Shown piece after piece: positions 55,227 to 64,000 of a stretch of DNA of 64,000 nt. The first letter of the stretch is position 1. Each line of letters opens with the position of its first letter. The stretch covers positions 62,001-126,000 of the forward strand of contig MU130026.1 of NCBI GenBank assembly GCA_015039465.1, given 5' to 3'. A program made the position numbers and the translations under genes. This DNA comes from Phlegmacium glaucopus (taxonomy: Eukaryota; Basidiomycota; Agaricomycetes; Agaricales; Cortinariaceae). Under the pieces are notes generated by a model that saw nothing but the letters and a program-made list of their open reading frames with translations, ran no database searches and was not told where the DNA came from.

Positions 55227-57769
55227 ATGTCCACATCCATGATGCTAGGATCTGTATTCAACCGGTATCAGGCATCTACAACTTCCGAGCCTTCGAAGGC
55301 TCCCCAAACAAAACTACGCGTTTTGAAAATTGGGAAAGATTCATGTCCCTTTAGCGAATTCAGAGGTTTAGGTCCACCTGGGTTAAACATCGGACTACCA
55401 GGTGATATCTATATCGATCTCACACCTGGACTTCATGCATTGTATGCGCGATATCCAGAAACATGGTCCTTATGGCCGGGCCCGAGAGATGCATCAACTC
55501 TTCTGTTGCATCCAAAGCATAGTCAACGCTGTCTCTGGTGCAATGATACAATTGGCTGGTTCCATCCCAAAAACATCAGAGTCAAATTAAGTGAGTTGTG
55601 TTCCGGCGGCGAATATCGATATATCTGTCTGAATATGTGTGTACTTCCCTAGCGGGAACCATCTCTGAACTACTCTCTGAGACGTTGAAATCCCAGGCCG
55701 TCCTTTCTGAAGAGTCAAAGAAACGAAAAAGAGACGCTTTAGGACAAGCTCATCAGCCGACATACACAAAACCATCTTCTATGATCAACGCTTCCGGTCC
55801 CAGTCAGAATTATACTGCTCTACAGAACCCAATCCCAACAGACCCCTTATCCTTTTCATATAACACAACATCGACAACGCCAGGATACCCACAGCCCGCC
55901 CTTGATTTCATGATCCCTGGCACTTTTATCTCTCCTACTACTGTACCGAACTTTCAGAGTACGTGGCACCGTTTTCTCCTTTTGGAGTATGAAACTTCTT
56001 TCATACTCGCCTTCGCGCTTTGATTATCCCTTCTGAGCTGATTCTGGGTATTGTACAGGATCGCCCACGGCTGATTCACACCAAAGTTCCACTCCTGAGA
56101 CAGACCACATATTTGTCTCTAATCATCTCAGGCGACGTTCAGAGAGCAACTTTCAAGAACTGCATACTTCGCCGAACCGGATCGATCTAAGGAGGTTTGC
56201 TAGAAAGCGAAGATCAACTTCATCCACGCGTGGTATTATAGACGCCAGATTCGAACACCCAACTAACAAAGCGCCAAGTCTTACCCAACCCCACCTCCAT
56301 TCCCCTCCTATTCCTCATGTCATGAATCAACCATCGATCCAGGACTCTGGTCATCTATCTCATTTCTCAACTTCTTCAAGGCTACTGACTACTCTTGCAT
56401 TCATCTCTACTAGTTCACTCAACTAATTTTGACATTTCGTCTTCACCCAACACTACCCGAGAGAGCTATATTACTAACCGTCTCCACGATACTGCGTCCT
56501 TCCCATCCCTAAATCGGGGCCTTCGGGGTTACAATGAAGAGGATTTAACCCAGGAGCTACCGTTGGCAAAGGCGACTCAAGGAAATAATATATATAACGA
56601 ATCAACACTCAATATCGCTCTTGCTCAGATAAGAAAAATGAGGCACACTTTCGACGCAAACACTATGTATCTCCGAGAAGCCAACGACAAAATCCGCCGC
56701 CTAGAAGCAGAAAACGCCCAGCTCCGCGCACAACTTTGCAACCAATGTCAATGCAATTCGTCATCTTTTGATATCCCTCGAATGGTAAGTTGAAAAAAAA
56801 ACGTTCACTCTACCTTTGTGACTTTTCAAGGCATGACAACGATCATCATTTTTACTTGATTCACAAGTAGATAACAAACATGGAAACGCCGTCCGCTGCA
56901 GATTCCGACGCTTTGAATGGTGCTCTCAATACTCCTGGGAAAGAAAGTAAGAAACTGCAGAATATCGGACTTGATCAGTCACAAAGGGAGCCAGCTGATA
57001 CATGGGAAATCGGTAATTTGGCGCCGCTTCAGTTATTCGAACTTATTCAGATTGCCACTCAGTCAGAGACATTCCATCTAGTTCCCAGCTGTATCCCAGA
57101 GACCGTCCCGTTCAAGAAGAACCTGAATCTAGCTCAGCGACGGACTCCACAGGTCTTTCTTTAGTGGATACCCCTGTGTTAACAGAGACAGAGTCTTCAA
57201 TTCATACTGTGCCGCTCTCGGAATCGACGACTATGGAATACACAGATACCTTCGGCAAGACTATACATATTATGGCAGTTTGCTTATTCCTAACCATTTA
57301 TAGACGAGCGTAAATCACGCGAATCGAGCATGAATACCAGTCCATCGGTGATGGAAGAAATTGTTGACGCAGAATCATGTCATGGTGCACTTACACCCTT
57401 TTATGGAAGGGATTTTTTTAGTGATAATAAACTGTATAGCTTCCCCGGGCCCGACGTCAACGCTACTACGAATGCGCGAAATTCACAGATCGGTGTTGTT
57501 TGCTACAGCTGGATCTTTATTCATTTGTCGACTATGTTTGTAAGTATATTTCTATATCATCCGTCAAAAGTCTTCACTGACCTCATTACAGGGGCACGAA
57601 AACGGGAGGAATGGAGGCAGTGGATCAGACATTCCAGATCGAGAAGGATTCACCCGAGCTTATGGAAGAACATTGTGAAAAGGAACATCCTAACGACTAT
57701 GAGGCTTTTATGAACATGAGGGATGAAGAACTCCTTGACATAGTTTCAATGATATCATCGAATTGTTAA
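55227..57769 (+). CDS. Conserved Agaricomycete protein with GDIYIDL domain and a coiled coil
   Basis: Function not recognised. Start ATG at 55227 (MSTSMMLGSVFNRYQASTTS). The N-terminal domain of about 100 residues has GLPGDIYIDLTPGLHALYAR, YPETWSLWPGPRDASTLLLH and RCLWCNDTIGWFHPKNIRVK. This is a recurring module in mushroom proteins (G-D-I/V-Y-I/L-D...HP...R-x-L-W). A Pro/Ser-rich middle and RRFARKRRSTSSTR, a basic nuclear-type patch, follow. Near 56600-56740 is a heptad stretch MYLREANDKIRRLEAENAQL, a leucine-zipper-like coiled coil. The last exons give METPSAADSDALNGALNTPG and VDQTFQIEKDSPELMEEHCE, ending DIVSMISSNC with TAA at 57767-57769. It could be a transcriptional regulator. The join after 56790 is inferred; two genes are possible. 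It lies 325 bp after the TPR-CHAT gene, same direction. Confidence 0.6.
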
Positions 57770-58451
57770 GACAGTACTGGTTTTGATTATTTCAGATCGT
57801 AAGCTCTGATCAATAGCATATGGACAACTCGGAAATATTTATGTCGATGATGAATAAACGCAAAAGCATTGTCAATTTGTTAATAAAATTGAAGTATAAA
57901 TGCAGCAAAAGTTGATATGCCTAAGTAAAAGTAATCACTAGAAGGTGAGCTAGTCGTGACCACGTGAATAGCTTACGCCACTGGCAGAAATAAACCCGGA
58001 ATTGAAGGCGCGGCCTTAGGAGCATATCTAGTGGGGATAAAAATCTGTTTAATCGATGGATTTCAGGGATTGTTCAGAGACCATTCAGAGTTGCCTGAAT
58101 TCTTGCCTCATTTGAATCGGCGGTGGTAGGTGGATGGTCCCCGGTCAACCACCCTACTTAGTGACAAGTCTAAATCAAAATGTGTGTTCGATGGCAGTAC
58201 GCTAGTAAACATGATGCTTGATGTCTGACGAATAAAGTTGAGGTAAGTGATTTTGAAAAAGGCGCCGAGCAGATAATTCATGCATGTACATGATGTTACA
58301 GAAGTGCAAGCTCCATTGATGAACTCGCACGAGCCCCCATCCTTACTAAGTCTCAAATCATTAAGATTACGGTATCTGGGAGGGGAAGTCCTTTAGAGAG
58401 TGTCTTCGTGATAAAATCAATAAATTCATAAAGGTCGTGTTTATGGGATTA
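57770..58451. other. Convergent intergenic region
   Basis: 3' flanks of the GDIYIDL-domain gene and the acidic protein gene. AT-rich; no gene or clear repeat was seen. Confidence 0.5.
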
Positions 58452-59806
58452 TCACCAGTCCGAAAATCCTACAAGCTTCCCCTCCCAGCTCCACCAAATC
58501 ATATCGTCATCTTCTTGTTTGGGTAGTAGACCATTAGCCGGAGCTTCGTTTGTAGTTTCCTTTTGAATTCCAGCCCGGGTTGTTATCCACACCCCTTCGA
58601 CGTGATTTTTCTTTGAGTGCTTTGTTTGAGACAACGATGGTGACAAGCCAACTCCAGAATGATCCAAGAAATCATATAGTATTGAGTCAAGTGACGTTGA
58701 GACATTTTGACGTGGTATCCAGGCAGGATGGTTGAAGCGCCTTGGAGCACGAATGAGAATATGTGTTTGAGTTGGCGCTGATGATTGCCTTCTAATTAGA
58801 TGCGCGAATCGAAACTGATCCCGAAAACGTACACATTTCAGAGATAATCCCCCTTCCATCCCCATCTGCGGCCGCAAGTATACGAGACAGAAGACGCTCA
58901 GCATTTTGTAATTTTTTTTGCTCACTGGCATAAGAGTGTTGCGCAGGCGGAGGCGATGCTCTGTCGACATTTTCACAGTTGTCCTCGTCATCCTCACTTT
59001 CTTCTTCGAGTTCTTCCTCAGATTCATCACTTTCACTGTCGTCGGGATCCTCTCCACTGTCATCGTCTTCCGTTTCAGCTAATAGATCCTGCTTTTCGTT
59101 TTTGTCATCCCCAGTTTCCTGTATGCTCGAAACATCTGTATGGTTGCCCCAGATACGCTTCTCGAGACCGTCGATACCAAGTACCACCTTTGACTTAGCA
59201 GATGTCAAGCTAGGGCCCACAAGAAAAGCCAGATAGGCTCGAGTAGTCTTAGAGTTCTGGTGACCAGGACAACGCGAGAGGGCCGTCGAAAGAGCTGAAA
59301 AAGTTGTATCCATATGAGATGCTATGGTATCAAAAGACGCCAGAAGCTCAGTCCGCTGTTTATCCACACGCGCATTTGTCTAACCATGTGTTGTTAAGCT
59401 AATGCAAATTCAATGAAAATAAGCAACCGACATTTTGGCTCCTTGGTATCCTCTCTAAGCGCATAACCGGACTACAGACGAAGTGATTAAACTAGAATGA
59501 TTACTATGTAGATCCGAATGATTAAACTCACAAAGGTATTTGGTTCTTCAGAAATAGGATATGTCCAAGTAAGCTCGTTGCCAGTCTCCCAGCCATAGAG
59601 TCGGTGATTATATCCGCATCCAATCGCACAAGTGGATAATTGTTCAAAGGGCTTCCGCCAGTGACAGAAGTGACAGACACAGTAGCATCTTCGTCGACCG
59701 ATTCGACCTTGGATGGTTTTTCTTCTAAAGGATCAAGTTTTGAGGGTCCATCGTCCATGGATAGATGCGAGGACGGCATTGGGGTAGTGAAAACCATCAG
59801 GGGCAT
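58452..59806 (-). CDS. Conserved acidic protein of unknown function
   Basis: Start ATG at 59806: MPLMVFTTPMPSSHLSMDDG. Exon 1 includes VRLDADIITDSMAGRLATSL and LLGHILFLKNQIPL. A small exon (SGYALREDTKEPKCR) leads to NARVDKQRTELLASFDTIAS, HMDTTFSALSTALSRCPGHQ and KTTRAYLAFLVGPSLTSAKS. A long Asp/Glu/Ser run (about 58960-59080) is followed by KLQNAERLLSRILAAADGDG. A phase-2 intron (about 58799-58841) leads to QSSAPTQTHILIRAPRRFNH, HPAWIPRQNVSTSLDSILYD and the end DDDMIWWSWEGKLVGFSDW. Blocks such as APTQTHILIRAPRRF and the WW-W-GK-VGFSDW end look strongly conserved and I recall them from other basidiomycetes, but no named domain. Intact by eye; about 390 residues. Confidence 0.7.
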
Positions 59807-61386
59807 CTGTGTGCAGGACCAGCCTCTACGGTTCCATTGTCAATAAGAACACAGCCACCAAGAAAACGCGCCGCACTCAGACTCATTTCGTCGCCTCTTG
59901 TATCTGCTCTGATTAAGGCAGCTGAGGCATTTCTTGAATGACAAAAATGCATTTATTATAAAGGTACAAATTAAAATTAACTTTATAAAGTTGTAGATAC
60001 TATAAGTGAGTAAGTAAACCAACATCAGCAACAAGGGGTGCCGGGATCAAAATGCCAGACCAGGGGTACGTAGGTTGGTCCGGCCGCAGGCCACTTAAAA
60101 AAAATATGACCCTCTCGGGAACAGGTCTTCCAAATAGTGATTTTGCACAATTAGAGCCTGATAGTGATTATTGAAACACTGTAAAAACAGCCCAGGTTGA
60201 AACAGAACCTATAATAGGATGGATTTCAACTTTCAACGTACCATAGGTTTAGGGATGCCAAAGTTCAGTTCAGTTCAGTTTGGGACCCATTTTCTCAGAA
60301 CCAGAACCAGAACCAGAACCAGTTCAAACCATAAGAACCAGTTAAGAATAGACTTTTGTTAGGATATCACCAATTAGACAAGAAATTCTCATTTTAAAAT
60401 TTATTTTCTAAAATTACATCTTATTTCTTAGAAATAAATATATCTTGAAATTTGAGGCCAGAAGTTTGTAGTATTGGTGTTATAACTATGACATCACTAA
60501 AAGTAAACATGAAAAGAAAAAATACTACTAAACCATTTTGCCAACTAGTGACAACCTTGAATTGGATTCTTGCAATAGGAGTGTAATTAATATTAATAAA
60601 ACCTGAAGTTATAAAGTAAATGAGACATATTATTGATTATGCACTATGCCAGACCAAAGGATGATGTACTTCTCATTGGAAATATATAGTGTTGGTGACT
60701 TGGATAAATATTTTCATTATAGATACAGGTACAATGTGTCATTTAACATGCAAATAAGTAGATATCTTACTTAGGTATTTGCCTTGGGATAAAGTGGTTC
60801 AGAACCGGTTTGAACTGGTTCAGAACTGGTTCTCAGATTTCTGGCCAATCCAGAACCAGAACCAGAACCAGATGGCTGGGGGTGAACCAGAACCAGAACT
60901 GAACCAGAACCGTGGTTCGGTTCAGCTGGTTCTGGTTCTCTGGACTGGTTCAGAACTGAACTTTGGCATCCCTACATAGGTTGTATTTAGGATGAGCTTT
61001 TTCAACCTGATTTTTTAGAATGAAAATCATACTATTGAAATCATGCTGCCAGAGGTTGATATTCAGTTTTTCAAGAAGCCAAATTAAATCATCCTGAAAT
61101 CATCCAAATTGAGGATGAATATTTAAACACTACTTGTCTGTGAGGGCCGTCGTGACACGTGGCATATACAAGTTCTTTTTTCTTCTTTTTTCTTTTGGGA
61201 CTGGAAATCCTGACCGGCAAGGCCAGATTCAAAGGCTGGCTTTGGTGCTGGGACCCCAAACACAAAAAGTCGGTGTTTGCCAGCTAAGGCACCATGACGG
61301 CCCCCGAAAAACGCCAGTTGGTAAAAGAATGAATTCCATAAATGGAACTCATAACAAACGACAGTGGTTCGTGGCTGAAAATTACA
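59807..61386. other. Intergenic with a hAT-type MITE
   Basis: AT-rich, with a 725-bp element at 60250-60974. Sequence on either side of it (CAGGTTGAAA near 60194 and TTTCAACCTG near 60999) is itself weakly inverted. No gene is seen. Confidence 0.5.
60250..60974. mobile_element. Non-autonomous hAT-type element, 725 bp
   Basis: The left end is TAGGGATGCCAAAGTTCAGT and the right end is its reverse complement (ACTTTGGCATCCCTA). It is flanked by an exact 8-bp duplication CATAGGTT (60242-60249 and 60975-60982). Subterminal arrays of AACCAG and its complement CTGGTT face each other; the middle is AT-rich. No transposase gene. The ends share TAGkGATGynA with the 24041 element. Confidence 0.9.
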
Positions 61387-62762
61387 CTACTTGTTGTCAT
61401 CACCGACACCGTCATTGTAGATAGCATGCACGAGGGCCCCACTTTGGTCAATGATGGCCCATTGCCTGCCTGCTACCTGTGTCTTCACATGACCAACGAG
61501 GGCCTGGACACTGGTGATGTCTATGATGTCAAGTGTGCCCATCACAGAATATAAGTGAATATCTAGTTTTCTCAACTCTGGGTCATCTTTGAGGAGCTTA
61601 CAACTTTGGATTGTGACCAGAAAATTTGGTTTCTCTGGCTCAACCTGGGTATCTGTGCATGATGCTGGCCATTTGATGATGAATATATGTTGCAGTTAAC
61701 CATAGAATGTCTTGCGAATGAAGACCGGCTTGTGTCTCCTCACTTTTGCATGTTTATCAACCAGCATCTCATACTAAAGTCAATCTAAGTGAGTAACTCG
61801 AGTACACATCAATTTGGTGATAGATGACTCACCCAAATGAATGTGGCATCCCATTTGTCAGTTGAGCGCCTCCCGAGAGATGATGTTTGGATTGTATCTC
61901 CTTCGTCACTGTCAACTCGGTGGACTTTACCCCATCCTTCAATAACCACATCCTGCAGCAATTTCTGAATAGCCGTGACAGGGATGTGAAATCGAGTTGA
62001 GAGAGCCGCCGCAATGGATTTGAGGACACCAACTTCAATGGCATGTTGGGGGTTATGGGGAGGTAAGAGAATGCATGATGGATCTGGAATAATCATTGCA
62101 AGTCTGAGTTTTTTTTAGCCAAACGATGAACACCTTGAGATCAATCATTACTCACAAGCCTCATGCGAGAATGAGCCCTGTGGAATGGTGTTACGTGGCA
62201 CACACAATGCCAGTTCCTTTGATAGGTTGTAGAAAGACTTGATCTGCGTGAGTTGAGCATCCTCAAGGACATATTGATCAAGTGCTGCAAAGGGAAAACA
62301 GTGGCTGCAAATTGCTGGCTTTAGGCGATTACAATAGCGCTCCATTGGGAAAGCCCAGTAGCACCAAACAGGCCCCATAAACTTGATGCTGTCCACAATG
62401 TGGAGGAGGGCATGGATTGTAACAGGACAAGTGGACAGTTGAGTCGCATCGTGTTGGTAATATATGCTGTAGATTAACATTCAGTCACCAGGTAAAATTA
62501 GACATGGCCAACAGACTTACTCTTTGTATTCCTGTACCCATTTTATAAACCCTTCACGAATAGTTTCAATCTCTTTGTCAGAAATCTCAAACTGAAGGCA
62601 CCGGTTCAAGAGAGTGACAAACTTTACAAAATGGTGATAATATTGTTGGCACTGAAAATGATTGCGAAGCAAGACAGGTCCAAGGTAAAGGGTCCAAAAA
62701 GACCACATGTCTGTGGTGCATCCAAATTTACTCATCACAATATTGGGCACGCTATAAATCAT
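61387..62762 (-). pseudogene. Transposase fragment with DUF4218-like region (CACTA/KDZ-type), decayed
   Basis: Minus-strand exons read: SVPNIVMSKFGCTTDMWSFW, YHHFVKFVTLLNRCLQFEIS (62762-62517); TIHALLHIVDSIKFMGPVWC, YWAFPMERYCNRLKPAICSH (62480-62148); CILLPPHNPQHAIEVGVLKS (62096-61809); and a last exon with GTLDIIDITSVQALVGHVKT and RQWAIIDQSGALVHAIYN. The HALLHI...GPVWCYWAFPMERY block matches the DUF4218-type region found next to CACTA-like transposases in mushrooms and plants. A TAA stop (61696-61698) interrupts the expected FYG-LQHIF stretch. The catalytic N-terminal part is not seen upstream, so this is a truncated, dead copy. Confidence 0.7.
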
Positions 62763-64000
62763 TGTTGTTGTTGTTATAAAACACCAACCAGAGAGCAGTG
62801 GACCAGTCTTTAGGTCAAGAGACTCTCTGTTGTTTGTTTATGGAAGGTGTAACCTTGACTTGTAACACACAGAGGTAGGGGGTGAGAATAGAGATGAAGG
62901 AGGATGAGGATGAATGAGAAAGAGTCTTCAGTAAGACTATAGCAGTTGACAGTTGGTTGACAGTGAGGGACTGAAAAAGCAAACTTAGAGGGATTAAGGA
63001 AGAGGATGAGGAGGAATAAGAGAGAGTCTTCAGCAAGACTATAGCAATTGATAGCAGGGGACAGTAACAGATAAAAGGCTGAAAAAGCGAACTTGAGGGA
63101 GGAATTCACTGGAATTCCACTGAGAGGATGACTGTTGGGGAGTAAGAATGGATTGGGAGAAACTACCTATCCTGGTACAAAAGAGCAGTATTTATACCCT
63201 AAGGATGAGGCTATGTAGAACAATAAAAAAAGAAAGAAGTACACGCTGTCAGAGGAAGAATGATGAAGAGAGGACAGCAGCGAGAAGAACAGAACAATGG
63301 AAAAGAAAAAGGAACAATAAAAGAATCTGTAAAGTGTCAAAGTGCGAGAGAAAAGAAGAGAAGGCAGTGTACATAGTCCAATAGCAAAAATATATCAACT
63401 CCATAGGCGTGTGGTCATGTCAAATATGTGAAAGGTCCTGAGTCAACACTTGTTTTGGCAGTGAATGATAAGATAAGAGGTAGGTAATTGAGGATAGGGG
63501 ACTGAGTGAGATCCAGGAGCGAGGTATGGCAAGATAGATAGCTGAGGCGAAGACTTGTGGGTCCATAGCCACAACAACAATGACAAAGCCTTTGACATAA
63601 TGGGAGATGTAGCTGATGTGTCCATAAACAGGCTGTTCTTGAAATGATGGGCCATAGATGTGATCAAACATGAGCCGATGACTGATGCGAATAGTAGATT
63701 GATCACTTTGTTGTATCACTAGCCAAGGGACAAACAGATGGTAGATGTTAAGGAGCATGTCGATAGTGTAAATGATTGAGAGCATAGTGGAAGACATTGA
63801 GGATATGATGGGTGATGAGGATGTTAACGTTGAACAAATGATTTTGTTGACCAGGAACGCGATTCAGGGCTGCTTCCGCTTATTTTCATGATGGCAACTT
63901 TTAAGCTTTGTTCTCATGCTACCAATCAGTATTGGTGCGCGATAACACAACTGCCATATGCTGATGGAATTGTCAACCCTGATGCTGCAGTTCCCTCACC
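62763..64000. other. Right edge: repeats, no recognised gene
   Basis: Holds a direct repeat of about 95 bp (62895-63090) and a purine-rich stretch (63210-63370). A 125-codon minus-strand frame (63797-63420) is hydrophobic but matches nothing I know. Confidence 0.45.
62895..63090. repeat. Direct repeat of about 95-100 bp, two units
   Basis: Both units carry GAGGATGAGGA, AGAGTCTTCAG.AAGACTATA, a GACAGT word and GGCTGAAAAAGC-like ends (62895-62990, 62996-63090). Confidence 0.75.

Noticed and set aside
63420..63797. 125-codon hydrophobic minus-strand frame at the right edge
   Set aside because: No recognisable family, and it sits in transposon debris.
1..64000. tRNA and rRNA genes
   Set aside because: No GGTTCGAATCC-type B box with a matching A box and acceptor stem was found by eye, and no rRNA sequence was recognised; a covariance-model scan would be decisive.

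Overview
The window is nuclear DNA of a filamentous basidiomycete, almost certainly an Agaricomycete (mushroom-forming fungus). The evidence is many short GT-AG introns of about 45-60 bp, basidiomycete-restricted protein families (a DUF6533-type seven-helix protein, a DUF6697-like protein, the FLYGLYTGIFAMYLQ-type membrane protein), a dye-decolorising peroxidase relic, a tyrosine-recombinase (Ngaro/DIRS-like) retrotransposon and a TPR-CHAT protein. The species cannot be named from the sequence.

Layout. 0.9-2.5 kb (+): DUF6533 seven-helix protein. 3.1-5.0 kb (-): O-methyltransferase. 5.6-11.9 kb (-): a very large ankyrin-repeat protein with a nucleotidyltransferase-like signature near its N-terminus, divergently transcribed from a DUF6697-like gene (12.2-13.8 kb, +). 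13.8-15.9 kb: gene-poor, with an old tandem duplication. 15.9-19.0 kb (+): a long disordered conserved protein whose first intron is best read as GC-AG. 19.7-21.1 kb (-): alpha/beta hydrolase. 22.1-22.9 kb (+): O6-methylguanine-DNA methyltransferase (MGMT). 23.9-25.7 kb (+): a membrane-protein gene cut by a 460-bp hAT-type MITE with an exact 8-bp target duplication.

25.7-37.7 kb is a rearranged accessory block. It holds a peroxidase relic, a roughly 5.4-kb tyrosine-recombinase retrotransposon, and an amino-acid transporter pseudogene lying between 276-bp near-identical inverted repeats. It also holds an inverted second copy of the 3' end and downstream flank of the MGMT gene. The right inverted repeat preserves the empty site of the retrotransposon, so the events can be ordered.

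Housekeeping genes follow: aspartyl aminopeptidase M18 (37.7-39.5 kb, +) and replication factor C subunit 1 (39.8-43.7 kb, +). 44.1-46.8 kb (-) is an unknown helical plus beta-rich protein gene that contains five tandem exon-intron units and has a TA-flanked MITE at its 5' edge. 48.8-54.9 kb (+) is a TPR-CHAT gene: an N-terminal accessory region, about twelve 45-residue TPRs of which eleven are nearly identical, and a C-terminal caspase-like CHAT domain with its His and Cys. 55.2-57.8 kb (+) and 58.5-59.8 kb (-) hold two conserved unknown genes. 59.8-64 kb is transposon territory: a second hAT-type MITE and a decayed DUF4218-like transposase.

The best candidate for an under-described system is the TPR-CHAT locus, a likely NLR-like or caspase-like immunity or cell-death factor with concerted repeat evolution, next to an unusual unknown protein gene. 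The nested transposon structure at 27.5-36.8 kb is the most informative piece of genome history. All gene models are read by eye; exon ends not quoted are approximate.
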